From NCBI GenBank assembly GCA_963845975.1, contig CAWJUD010000001.1, positions 2,108,001 to 2,172,000 on the forward strand: a stretch of 64,000 nt of DNA, given 5' to 3'. A program made the translations under genes and the position numbers. The DNA is from JBEKIK01 sp963845975 (lineage in GTDB: Bacteria; Planctomycetota; Planctomycetia; Pirellulales; Thermoguttaceae). The notes beneath the pieces are model-generated. The model saw only the letters and a program-made list of their open reading frames with translations, was not told the origin of the DNA and ran no database searches. Below, piece by piece: positions 1 to 8,274 of this stretch; within the stretch, counting starts at the first letter, position 1; each line of letters opens with the position of its first letter.

Positions 1-218
1 CGGGAAAGCAGCAAATCCGCATCGGTAGTCCAAAAAATTATCGTCGCCGAAACCAGCAGCGCCAGCGGAATCCACAAGGGCGGGGTCTTGATGACATACT
101 TGAACATTCCGCCCAGGAAGCTAAATACCCTGTTCAGTCCGTCCGCCGGCTGGGGCGTGGCGGACGACACGGGAGCGTCCTGTTGATCGGCGGGAAATTT
201 ACAGATTCTAAGCGTCAT
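1..218 (-). CDS. Membrane protein of unknown function, N-terminal part only
   Basis: The reverse strand is open from an ATG at 218 to the window edge, giving about 72 residues with no stop, so the C-terminus lies outside the window. An in-frame TGA lies 15 bases upstream of the ATG, so this is the first usable ATG. A polar, proline- and alanine-rich stretch (about residues 9-28) is followed by an amphipathic stretch and then a hydrophobic segment (around PLWIPLALLVSATIIFW, residues 46-64) that should span the membrane. I do not recognise the family. The ribosome site is weak (GAAG about 12 bases upstream). It could be the lead gene of an operon whose remainder lies to the left. Confidence 0.55.
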   Translation of the reverse strand, partial: MTLRICKFPADQQDAPVSSATPQPADGLNRVFSFLGGMFKYVIKTPPLWIPLALLVSATIIFWTTDADLLLS

Positions 219-366
219 GAAACTTATCGGTCTTCAGATATCAATTGTCCGGCCTAAAGCCTGCAGCCTTCGGCAGGCGGTATTTTTATCGGCAAAACGG
301 TTTAAAAGCCAGACCGATTTACAGGAGCGATTGCCGCGCAATTTTCCCAGTTTGCTTATATTGGAA

Positions 367-963
367 CTATTTGCGTTTATCTGCCCGTGGAACAGACTTC
401 TGTTTGCCGCGAACTAGCCAATAAATACCCACGGGAACTCCCACGAAGAAAAAAGGATTTAGCACTCCGGTAATTAAAATCACTTCCGGAATGGGAGTGG
501 TCCAGGAGTTTTCTGCTCTTACGATGCATCCGACCGCCGCGCTGGCGCAGAATGCCAATATGCCTATCGCGATAGCAATGAATCCGGCGATGTTGAACCA
601 GGAAGCGGATCTGGGATGAACGGCCGCTTTATATCCGAAAATCAACAAACTTATCGCCACGGCCACCGTTCCGGGGAAGAAAAGCCACTTGGCGGCAGTG
701 GTTATTCCCTCTACATAATCGCTGGAGTCTGAGATTTTTTTCACCGCCTCGTTAACGGGAAAAGATACTAGCCAGCCCATTATGACCAAAAATACCCCAA
801 CATCGATGAGCCAAATCGAAAATCTGGGAAATTCTATGGGAGTCTGGGCCACTGCCGAGCCGGCCTGTTCCTTCTCGACTTTAAACAACTCCATTAACAC
901 GTAAACAATGACCGCCAGCAAAAACGAAACGTAAATTTCGATATATAGGATTTTTATGTCCAT
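367..963 (-). CDS. Five-helix integral membrane protein, unknown function
   Basis: The start at 963 was chosen because a GGAGA site sits about 7 bases upstream; an in-frame start further up (1050) has no such site and would add a basic, non-hydrophobic tail. The 198-residue product has five hydrophobic segments (roughly residues 6-25, 49-68, 98-118, 126-147 and 164-187) and a basic C-terminal tail (RGKQKSVPRADKRK) that should lie in the cytoplasm. No catalytic motif is visible and I do not recognise the family. It follows the partial membrane gene at 1-218 in the opposite reading order and shares no overlap with it. Confidence 0.6.
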   Translation of the reverse strand: MDIKILYIEIYVSFLLAVIVYVLMELFKVEKEQAGSAVAQTPIEFPRFSIWLIDVGVFLVIMGWLVSFPVNEAVKKISDSSDYVEGITTAAKWLFFPGTVAVAISLLIFGYKAAVHPRSASWFNIAGFIAIAIGILAFCASAAVGCIVRAENSWTTPIPEVILITGVLNPFFFVGVPVGIYWLVRGKQKSVPRADKRK

Positions 964-1225
964 GGGCTTGTCTCCAATTTTATGAAGAATGATCCGCTTT
1001 TTTCCCTTTTCACTTCGATTTATTTTATTGATTAGTCGTCTGACTATCAACTAGAGCCCCGGACAATAAAATGGCATGGGGATGCGTTATTCGGGTGCGG
1101 ATATGATAATTTCCGGCAGAATTGAGGCGCGGAACGCGCCAGGAGCGACCGGCAAGGGCATTTAGCTTAGGCCGACATTCTTCCGCGCTAAATTCTACAC
1201 TTCGCTCGGAAGGGCGGGATTATTA

Positions 1226-2644
1226 TCAATCCCACCACCACTGGCCTTTGGCCAGATTGATGTTGATTTCCTGGCGGAGTTTGGCGACGGTTCCCTTTTC
1301 GTCGCTAAGGCGGTTATCCGATTCCAGGGCCTTTTGGGGTTCGATATGCACGCCGCCGCCGATGGGCGTCAACAGGCGGCCGTTTTTATAAATGGCGTTG
1401 ACGGTGCTTTCCACGGTCCTGGGAATATCGTAGGTTTCGACGGAGAAGGCGCTTTCGTCGCCGAAGAAGGGCATTTTCCAGCCGGCCTTGGTGTAATAAT
1501 CCTGCTGTTGCATGAAGGCCGCGGCAATGGCCACGTCGATGACATTCCTCAAGTCGGCGTAAACGGTCGCGCGCTCGGCTAGCTCCGGATATATTTTAGT
1601 GAAACTGGTGACGAATGCCTGGCTGGCCTTGTTTACTCCGCTCACCTGGCGCTGGCCGGCGGAGGAGATCAGTTCGTTTTCGCCCACCAGTTTCACGCCG
1701 TCGCCGACGAGTTCCATGGCCATGTTATCTTCGCTGACCTGGACGCATTGATAGTCGGGCGTGAAGAACCAGCGTTGCAGGGCATTGCGGCTCACGTCGC
1801 CGGCAGTTGCCCGATCCACGTAACTGACCAGTCTGACCGGCGGTCTTTCCAAGCCGATGCCGATCAGCTTCATGCGGTAATCGGCTTCGACCATCACCTG
1901 GGCGAAGTGGGTTTTGGGCGAAACGCCGTTGACGCTGATGTTGTGCATTCCCAGGCTGGTCCGCAACCCATTGATAATCGAAGCCGGAGACGTTTGGGCG
2001 GGATTGAGTATCGAACCGGTGGAGCGGAGGAATTGCTGCATGGCGGCAAGGCCCTCGGGAGTGGGATCGATGGAACAGCCGATCAGCGAGGTGGGTTTTC
2101 CCTTGGGAGGAAATGCACGCAAGCCCACCACAAGATCCTGCAACTGCACTACCGGCCGGCCCGTGGTTATGCCCACCATGTGACCGGATACGTTGGTGAA
2201 CCACCCTTCAGCCGGTCCGGCGACAACGATGTCTTTGCTTTCGGGATAGTAAAATACGTAGCGGATTCGCTGCAGACCCGCCAAAGAACGCATCTCTTCG
2301 GAAAGCACGCCTTGATGTTGGCGTATGGCCGCTTCCAGCCGATTAAGCGATATCTTGCGGAGCTTGCTGTAGGCGGTAACCTTTGGATCGAGCTCGGTTT
2401 TTGCGGCGGCAATTCGCTCCCGGGTGAGTTGGCCGCTGGGATCGGGAAAGGTTTTTGTGCTCAATACTCCGGCGGCATCCACCACAACGCCCGATTGGTT
2501 AAAGTTATTGTTGGTGGTGTTGTTGGTAGTAGAACCACTAGTATCCGATGTTGATTGAGTAAACGCCCGCGACGGCAGCAACGATACCGCGGCAATCACC
2601 GCCAAAAGCAGTCCGGCCCGGCGATAAAAAGTTCGTCGACACAT
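1226..2644 (-). CDS. Secreted protein resembling planctomycete DUF1598
   Basis: The product is 472 residues. The start at 2644 is preferred over an ATG seven codons upstream because GGAG lies about 9 bases before it. Residues 1-30 form a signal peptide: basic MCRRTFYRR, hydrophobic LLLAVIAAVSLL, then SRAFTQ. A low-complexity Ser/Thr/Asn linker follows (about residues 31-50). The remainder is a long mixed alpha/beta region with no visible catalytic motif. From memory, its segments and layout match the DUF1598 family, which is essentially restricted to planctomycetes and has no known function. The signal peptide implies export. The family match is recalled, not searched, so it is the less certain part of this call. 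Confidence 0.65.
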   Translation of the reverse strand: MCRRTFYRRAGLLLAVIAAVSLLPSRAFTQSTSDTSGSTTNNTTNNNFNQSGVVVDAAGVLSTKTFPDPSGQLTRERIAAAKTELDPKVTAYSKLRKISLNRLEAAIRQHQGVLSEEMRSLAGLQRIRYVFYYPESKDIVVAGPAEGWFTNVSGHMVGITTGRPVVQLQDLVVGLRAFPPKGKPTSLIGCSIDPTPEGLAAMQQFLRSTGSILNPAQTSPASIINGLRTSLGMHNISVNGVSPKTHFAQVMVEADYRMKLIGIGLERPPVRLVSYVDRATAGDVSRNALQRWFFTPDYQCVQVSEDNMAMELVGDGVKLVGENELISSAGQRQVSGVNKASQAFVTSFTKIYPELAERATVYADLRNVIDVAIAAAFMQQQDYYTKAGWKMPFFGDESAFSVETYDIPRTVESTVNAIYKNGRLLTPIGGGVHIEPQKALESDNRLSDEKGTVAKLRQEININLAKGQWWWD

Positions 2645-3078
2645 GGGTATGATCTCCGATTTCATAATGTTCTAATGTAGGGCGGCTTTGAAAAAACTTT
2701 CCTACATACAAGGTGGGACGGTTTAAAAAAAACGTCCTACTTAATATTCCGAAGCGCTCCCGCCACAGCAGTTAGTTCACCACAGACAGGAGCGCAGGTT
2801 AGACCTATCAAAGGCCACATGCGGCAAAACACATTCGGGCATGATGGCTACACTATTGATCTTAATTAGGTAAGCTAGGTAAAGCAAGCAAGCGTCCAAG
2901 ATTCGTGGTATCCGCCAACTCCGGATTTTTCATAACCATTTGGATATGCCGGTTTGATTATTTACCGCAACTTATTGATATATAAGAAGTTAGGATATAA
3001 CAACAGGCGGCGGGCGGTCGTCCTTGCGAAACCGCTTGTGATTTTTCCAGTATTCAGTGACTATCTTTCAGTGCGCAC
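2645..3078. other. Intergenic region with two imperfect inverted repeats
   Basis: No gene is supported here. Two short imperfect hairpins lie next to each other: TGTAGG (2676-2681) with CCTACA (2701-2706), and GTGGGACG (2713-2720) with CGTCCTAC (2733-2740), each around an A-rich loop. The same GTAGGACG-type palindrome recurs over the gatA stop codon near 26530, so these belong to a dispersed repeat family. The remaining sequence up to 3078 shows nothing I recognise. Confidence 0.5.
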
Positions 3079-3789
3079 CTAAGTGACTGCCTCGAGAATG
3101 CGGAATCTCAGGCCTTTTATCGGCGCACCGCAGGAATGAAAGACCAGCCCGCCATAGGCATAGTTTGTCATGTGCTTATGTGTATGACCGAAATAGACGT
3201 TAGACACGCCGGACTGCGGGCCTTGGCCGATCTCGTCGAGATACGAGAGAATCCGCTGCGCTACGATGTGTTTGGAATAAACCAAATGCGGCAGCGGCTT
3301 GTGCAATCGCGTGAGCACAACCACGTCGTAAAGCTTGCTTAAAAACGGCCCGCGCCGCCGGGAATACAACCATTCCTGGCGGTCGGCGGCCAGCGACTCG
3401 GCGGTATGATTGTCGCGGTCGGCGACGTCGCCATGCAAAAAAACGCTGTTGCCCAAGCGCACGTAATATCGATACCAGGTGAAATTTGGCAATTTCCCGG
3501 CTATATCGGCCAGGCGATCGATCAGGGCTTGATGATAATCGTGATTCCCCAAGACGAAGTGGAAATGACACCGGGGACAGGGACTGATCAGATTTGTGAG
3601 CCAGGTAACGGCTCTGTCCACGGTTTGCCGGTTATTTTTAGTGCGGGCCCAACGGAAATCGAAGATATCGCCGCCGAGCACGAAATTATCGGCTTGCCGG
3701 GCCGCAAGGACCACGTCATCCAGATATTTCCAGGCCTTCGAGCGGCTGGCGAACAGGTGCAGATCGGAGACGAAAAAACATTTATCCAT
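3079..3789 (-). CDS. Calcineurin-like metallophosphoesterase (UDP-2,3-diacylglucosamine hydrolase-like)
   Basis: The 236-residue product has the full set of two-metal phosphoesterase motifs: SDLHL (residues 8-12), GGDIFDF (39-45), GNHD (81-84), HGD (119-121) and GHTH (201-204). This layout is closest to the LpxH/YbbF branch, which hydrolyses UDP-2,3-diacylglucosamine in lipid A synthesis, but small metallophosphoesterases have diverse substrates, so the substrate is inferred. The start at 3789 has GAGGAA about 4 bases upstream; a start ten codons earlier lacks this. There is no signal peptide, so it acts in the cytoplasm or at the inner face of the membrane. The gene stands alone. Confidence 0.8.
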   Translation of the reverse strand: MDKCFFVSDLHLFASRSKAWKYLDDVVLAARQADNFVLGGDIFDFRWARTKNNRQTVDRAVTWLTNLISPCPRCHFHFVLGNHDYHQALIDRLADIAGKLPNFTWYRYYVRLGNSVFLHGDVADRDNHTAESLAADRQEWLYSRRRGPFLSKLYDVVVLTRLHKPLPHLVYSKHIVAQRILSYLDEIGQGPQSGVSNVYFGHTHKHMTNYAYGGLVFHSCGAPIKGLRFRILEAVT

Positions 3790-3964
3790 GCGTTCCTCAT
3801 CCCATTGTTTCCATCGCAACGGAAATTATCCATGGAACAGCGAAGAAATCAAAATATTTTACAACAGAGTCTTTGAATGGATTAAACGGGCTGCCCTTTC
3901 ATGCCCATATCCCCGGGATTCTGCGTTGGGGGCAGCAGTTAAACTGCTGCCCCAACATAGTGCA

Positions 3965-4318
3965 CTATTTCTTGTCTTCTTCGATCGTTTTCTTTTCTTC
4001 TTCGACAGGTTTCTTTTCTTCTTCGATGGGCGGTGAAGGGCCTTGAATATCCTTGGGCGCCTGGGGAGGTTCGATATTAATTACCAGGGGCAGTTTGAAA
4101 TCGGCCGGCCAGTGATAAGGGAGCATGTCCGGCGTCCGTAATACGCCTGTAGCGGCCTTATCATCGGCAAACGGCAAGGCGGGTTTTACCGAACGCTCCT
4201 GCGCGTCCGGTGGGGTGTGTTCTTTGTCGGTAGCCGCGGGAGGACTTGCCGGCTGGGCCTTTTCGCAACCCGCGATACCTATGGCCAAAAGCAACGGCAA
4301 AAACTGCGTATAAGTCAT
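3965..4318 (-). CDS. Small lipoprotein with an acidic/basic repeat tail
   Basis: The 117-residue product begins with a short hydrophobic signal and a lipobox (IAGC, Cys18), so it should be a membrane-anchored lipoprotein. The mature part is proline-rich and lacks recognisable domains. The last 20 residues contain three copies of a 7-residue unit of the form (P)(V/T/I)EEEKK, ending EEDKK. At the DNA level this is a short repeat of CTTCTTCGA-type units at 3966-4030. No function is evident. The ribosome site is poor, so the exact start is uncertain. Confidence 0.55.
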   Translation of the reverse strand: MTYTQFLPLLLAIGIAGCEKAQPASPPAATDKEHTPPDAQERSVKPALPFADDKAATGVLRTPDMLPYHWPADFKLPLVINIEPPQAPKDIQGPSPPIEEEKKPVEEEKKTIEEDKK

Positions 4319-4498
4319 GTTACACCGGAACTAGCATGGCGCCTTGCCTACCTTATATTATGACTTAATAAGCCGGCTGGGGAAGCCGTGGGCCCGGGCG
4401 ATTAAGAGGTTTTAGGCCATAGGTTTGTGACTTGAGGGGGGGGTGGGATGATTGCCGATTGCCGCAATCAAGGTGCGAAAAATTTTCCCGCTTCACTC

Positions 4499-4543
4499 TT
4501 GACTTAACTACACTTGTACGTCATAATCACGTACAGTTGTAGT
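4499..4543 (+). promoter_or_regulatory. Promoter overlapped by a BlaI-type operator dyad
   Basis: A near-consensus promoter is visible: TTGACT (4499-4504), 17 bases, CATAAT (4522-4527). A large dyad overlaps it: ACTACACTTGTACGT (4507-4521) and ACGTACAGTTGTAGT (4529-4543), which match in 13 of 15 paired positions. It contains the TACA/TGTA elements typical of BlaI/MecI operators and sits 26 bases before the BlaI-type gene, so autorepression is the natural reading. The repression itself is inferred from the family. Confidence 0.8.
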
Positions 4544-4568
4544 TTATTAAAAACAAGGAGTTTCAATC

Positions 4569-4946
4569 ATGGCCCGCAGACCGGCACTCTCAAAATCGGA
4601 AATGGAAGCGGCGCGGATCGTCTGGGACCTGGGCCGGGCCACCGTGCGCCAAGTGTTCGAGGCTTTCCCAGAGGAGCGAAACATCGATTTCACCACCGTG
4701 CAGACTTATCTCCGCCGCTTGGAGGCAAAAGGATATCTCCGCGCAAAACGCCAAGGCAGGGCCATGGTGTATCGGCCCCGGGTGCGGCCCGACGAGGTGA
4801 TTCGCGAAACGGTCGACGACCTGGTCAGCCGCCTGTTCGACGGCCAGACCATCCCTCTTTTGCATTACCTGATCCGCGACGGCTCGATTAGCGAAGAAGA
4901 AATCGGCAAATTACGCAAAATGATCGACGAGTTGGAGGGTAAATAA
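4569..4946 (+). CDS. BlaI/MecI/CopY-family transcriptional repressor
   Basis: The 125-residue protein has a winged-helix domain over residues 5-80 (SKSEMEAARIVWDLGRATV... then FTTVQTYLRRLEAKGYL as the recognition helix region) and a helical dimerisation tail ending KLRKMIDELEGK. This is the usual length and layout of BlaI-type repressors, which are inactivated by cleavage when a partner M56 membrane protease senses its signal. AAGGAG lies 8 bases upstream of the ATG. One base separates it from the downstream M56 gene, so they form one operon. An operator dyad covers the promoter, indicating autoregulation. In planctomycetes such pairs are numerous and mostly not linked to beta-lactams. Confidence 0.88.
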   Translation: MARRPALSKSEMEAARIVWDLGRATVRQVFEAFPEERNIDFTTVQTYLRRLEAKGYLRAKRQGRAMVYRPRVRPDEVIRETVDDLVSRLFDGQTIPLLHYLIRDGSISEEEIGKLRKMIDELEGK

Positions 4947-4947
4947 T

Positions 4948-7900
4948 ATGGACCTTCATTTAAACGAACTGGCCAACCTGGCGTGGCTGCAGTTTTTACA
5001 GGTGACGGCCTTGGCCGCGGCGGCGGGATTGCTTGCCCGGTTGGTTTGCCGCCATCGTCCGCACCTGGCATACATGCTTTGGATTCTGGTGTTGCTGAAG
5101 TGCCTTACGCCTCCGCTGTGGAGCTGTCCGGCGGGCATTTTCAGTTGGACGCAAGTTCATTTTGCAGCCCCGCAAGCGGTTAATCAGGCAGTTGAGCAAG
5201 AAGCCTCAACGGCGGTTGCCGGCTCAAGACAAACGGTTCCGGCGAGGCCGGATTATGCAAATCGTTTCGCTCCCGGTAATTCCGCTGCCGCAATAGATAT
5301 TCCAGCGGCCGGAATCGACAAGTCCGGCGTGTCTTGGCAATTCCAATTCTCTTGGAACGTCTTTCTTGCGGTGATCTGGGTGGCGGGGGCAGTGACGATG
5401 ACAGTCATTGTATTTATTAAATGGATCGCTTTTTGCCATGTGTTGAGGCGATCGGCGGATCTCGCGGATGACGCAATCGAGTCGCTATCCATCCAACTCG
5501 CCCGGCGATTGGGGCTGCGGCGGAAGATAACGCTGCTGGTGACGCCGGAATCGATCGGCCCGGCGGTTTTCGGGCTGTTTCGGCCGGTGATTGTGCTCCC
5601 CCAGGCAGTAATTGCGGGAAAAACGCAGCGGCAGATCGAGCCCATTATCGCCCACGAATTGGTGCACGTCCGCCGGGGCGACGCCTTTTGGGGATTTTTG
5701 CAGATAGCGGCCGAAATCCTCTGGTGGTTCCATCCGCTGGTGTGGTGGGCCAACCGCCAAACCTGCCGCGAACGGGAACGCTGCTGCGACGAGGAAGTTG
5801 TGGCCTCGTTGCAATGCAAACCGGCCGTATACGCCCATTGTTTGTTAGACGTGCTGGAATCGGAACGCAACTGGCGGCCGATCCTGGCCATCCCGGGTTT
5901 CAAATCGGTCGAAATCACTTCAAAACGATTGGAGGAGATTATGATCCGTGCGAAATATTTCAATAAAAAGACTCCGCGCTGGTGCTGGGCTTTTTTGGCT
6001 GTCGCGGCCGTACTGGTCTTACCCGGTCGAGAAATTGTACTCGGCGGCGGCGAAACCATTTTAGCACAAGATCAAAATCAAACTCCGTTGGCGTTGGAAA
6101 AAACCGGCGAACAGGCAAAATCAGAAACCATTATCACCGGCCAGGTGCTCGATCCGTCCGGAAAGCCCATGCCGGACGCTCAGGTCGCCATAGTTGGTCA
6201 ATCGCGCAGACCGACTCCGAGCGGCAATTTTTCAGATGAAGGACTTAAAACCTTCGGATTGGCAAAATCCGATGCACAAGGCCGTTTTCGTTTGACTGCC
6301 CCGCGATTATCTTCGGCTGCATATTATGCTGCGTATGTCCTGGCCGCCGCGGATGGCCACGGCCTGGGTTGGCAGCCCGTCGGACTTGACGTGGAGCTAC
6401 CTGACATATCGATCCGGCTTCCCCAGGAGCAGGTTGTTCATGGCCGCGTTGTTGATGCCAAGGGGCAACCGGCAGCCAATGCAAAAGTCTATGTAACCTG
6501 GATCGGCAAAAATGTTCTTGGTAATATCAATGGCGTTCAGTATTGGGAGCCGCCTAAGCAAAAGACGATTTGGCCGAGTCCCGTAACTACGGACCAGGAT
6601 GGCCGGTTCACGCTGCGAGGAGTCAATCGCGATCAGGGAATGAAAGTACAAATCCTTGATGACCGATTTGCCATCGACTGGATGGAAATCAAACCGTCAG
6701 GTAAAGATCCGCAAGAGGAAATAACGCTTGCTCCGCCACCGGCACAAATCGTCGAAGGCGAAATTTTATACGAAGATACGCATAAGCCCGTGCCCTATGC
6801 GCGTGTAGCAGTTTCTGCGGATGAGGCCGGGCAAGGAAGATGTTTGATGGGCAGGTCCGGCCAGGCGGACGCAAACGGTCATTTCCGAATAGTGCCGTAT
6901 TCCGGAAAAGTATTGGAAATTACCGCGTATCCGCCGCAAGGTGAACCGTATCTGACTGTGAGAAAAACCTACAAATTGACATTTCCGGCGAAATCAAAAG
7001 AAGAGCCAATATCGCGTATTTATGAAGATGCCATTGCCTTGCCCGAGGGAACGACCGCTCCCAAGGTCGAGATGGCCTTGCCCCGCGGAGTTCTGGTTCT
7101 GGGCAAGATTATCGAGACTTCTTCCGGCAAACCGGTCGCCTACGCCTGCATTCAATATGAAGATCGCCACAAGAATCCATACATGCGGGAGGAAATCGTT
7201 ACGGATGGGAATGCACTTGTTGTAAGCAAAGAAGACGGGTCGTTTCAAATCGCCGTGCCGCCCGGGCCTGGAATATTGTTCATCCAAAGCCCTGGAAACG
7301 ATTACATTTATCAAACCATTGGCAACTGGGAATTATTCGATACACCCGCATGGGGACGAAGGCTCTACGTCAACGCTTATGTTCCACTCGATCTGAAACC
7401 GGACGCCGAACCGGCGGATTTAAAAGTATCTATCCGCCGCGGCGTTGCCGTAAAAGGCCGGCTTGTCGGACCCGATGATCGCCCGGCAGACGAGGTCCTG
7501 ATATTATCGCGTGTTTTTATTACTCCTTACGACACGGAATTCAGGACCGCTTCTAAAATCGTTGCCAGGGGAGGACAATTTGAACTGCACGGGCTGGATC
7601 CGGAAAAGAGCGTGCCGGTGTATTTTCTGGACTCGAAGAACGAACTCGGCGCGACTATGGACATCTCTGGAAAATCGGCCGAGGCCCAACCGCTGGTCGT
7701 GCGGCTAAGTCCGTGCGGCAAGGCCGTGGCGCGGTTTGTGGATCCGGATGGTAAACCGCTGGTCAAATACAAGCCGGATTTACAAATCATTGTCACCCCC
7801 GGCCCCAGTTCCGTGAAAATTGGGGATTTAATTCAACACAAAAAGCCCATAGATAAAAAAGAACCGGTATCCGATTATGACTTTGTAGCCAATTTCGACC

Positions 7901-8085
7901 GCGAGCACTACTGGAATAAACCCGTAACCGATGAACAAGGACGCTGCACTTTTCCCTCGCTGATCCCGGGGGCGACCTATCGTCTTTTTACACTCGATAA
8001 ATCCGGAAGCTTGATCGACAAGGATTTCACCGTGAAAGCGGGCGAAACTTCGGATCTTGGAGATATCGTTTTCAAGAAGGATTGA
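4948..8085 (+). CDS. BlaR1-type M56 membrane protease with carboxypeptidase-regulatory-like repeats
   Basis: The protein has 1045 residues. Hydrophobic segments occur near residues 12-32, 41-56, 135-160 and 345-365. The zinc protease motif HELVH is at 236-240, followed by the downstream acidic stretch RERERCCDEEVV that supplies the third ligand in M56 enzymes. After the last membrane segment the chain is extracytoplasmic. It consists of repeated beta-sandwich domains of the carboxypeptidase-regulatory type (ITGQVLDPSGKPMPDAQV near 390, then GRVVDAKGQPAANAKV, GEILYEDTHKPVPYARV and KGRLVGPDDRPADEV). The penicillin-binding sensor of true BlaR1 is absent. By analogy it would cleave its partner BlaI-like repressor on sensing an unknown ligand. 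It is co-transcribed with that repressor. Confidence 0.82.
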   Translation: MDLHLNELANLAWLQFLQVTALAAAAGLLARLVCRHRPHLAYMLWILVLLKCLTPPLWSCPAGIFSWTQVHFAAPQAVNQAVEQEASTAVAGSRQTVPARPDYANRFAPGNSAAAIDIPAAGIDKSGVSWQFQFSWNVFLAVIWVAGAVTMTVIVFIKWIAFCHVLRRSADLADDAIESLSIQLARRLGLRRKITLLVTPESIGPAVFGLFRPVIVLPQAVIAGKTQRQIEPIIAHELVHVRRGDAFWGFLQIAAEILWWFHPLVWWANRQTCRERERCCDEEVVASLQCKPAVYAHCLLDVLESERNWRPILAIPGFKSVEITSKRLEEIMIRAKYFNKKTPRWCWAFLAVAAVLVLPGREIVLGGGETILAQDQNQTPLALEKTGEQAKSETIITGQVLDPSGKPMPDAQVAIVGQSRRPTPSGNFSDEGLKTFGLAKSDAQGRFRLTAPRLSSAAYYAAYVLAAADGHGLGWQPVGLDVELPDISIRLPQEQVVHGRVVDAKGQPAANAKVYVTWIGKNVLGNINGVQYWEPPKQKTIWPSPVTTDQDGRFTLRGVNRDQGMKVQILDDRFAIDWMEIKPSGKDPQEEITLAPPPAQIVEGEILYEDTHKPVPYARVAVSADEAGQGRCLMGRSGQADANGHFRIVPYSGKVLEITAYPPQGEPYLTVRKTYKLTFPAKSKEEPISRIYEDAIALPEGTTAPKVEMALPRGVLVLGKIIETSSGKPVAYACIQYEDRHKNPYMREEIVTDGNALVVSKEDGSFQIAVPPGPGILFIQSPGNDYIYQTIGNWELFDTPAWGRRLYVNAYVPLDLKPDAEPADLKVSIRRGVAVKGRLVGPDDRPADEVLILSRVFITPYDTEFRTASKIVARGGQFELHGLDPEKSVPVYFLDSKNELGATMDISGKSAEAQPLVVRLSPCGKAVARFVDPDGKPLVKYKPDLQIIVTPGPSSVKIGDLIQHKKPIDKKEPVSDYDFVANFDREHYWNKPVTDEQGRCTFPSLIPGATYRLFTLDKSGSLIDKDFTVKAGETSDLGDIVFKKD

Positions 8086-8124
8086 AGCCGCCAAGCGGCG
8101 AGATGGGTTCATGCCCGATGTAGT

Positions 8125-8143
8125 CGGCACACGCCGTGTGCCG
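8125..8143. repeat. REP-like palindrome CGGCACACG/CGTGTGCCG
   Basis: A 19-base palindrome with 9-base arms lies just after the M56 gene. A close relative (GGCACGCGGCGTGTGCC followed by GACTACA) lies at 36769-36792. Further downstream, GGTGCGT and ACGCACC (8195-8211) form another small hairpin. These are dispersed intergenic palindromes; a termination role is possible but no U-tract follows. Confidence 0.5.
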
Positions 8144-8274
8144 CTCTCGCATGCAGAGCAGGGCGCATAAAATGCACCATTCCGTACAGATTGCGGTGCG
8201 TTTCACGCACCCTCCAAAAATTCGCAATCACTCCGTAGACGGCTCCCGCACGCGGAGTGCGCGGGCTACTATAT

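Noticed and set aside
1748..2554. A 268-codon plus-strand frame inside the DUF1598-like gene
   Set aside because: It is antisense to a gene with a clear signal peptide and ribosome site, and its product shows no domain or signal.
4514..4891. An alternative frame overlapping the BlaI-type gene
   Set aside because: It starts inside the operator, lacks a ribosome site, and the BlaI frame has a strong one.
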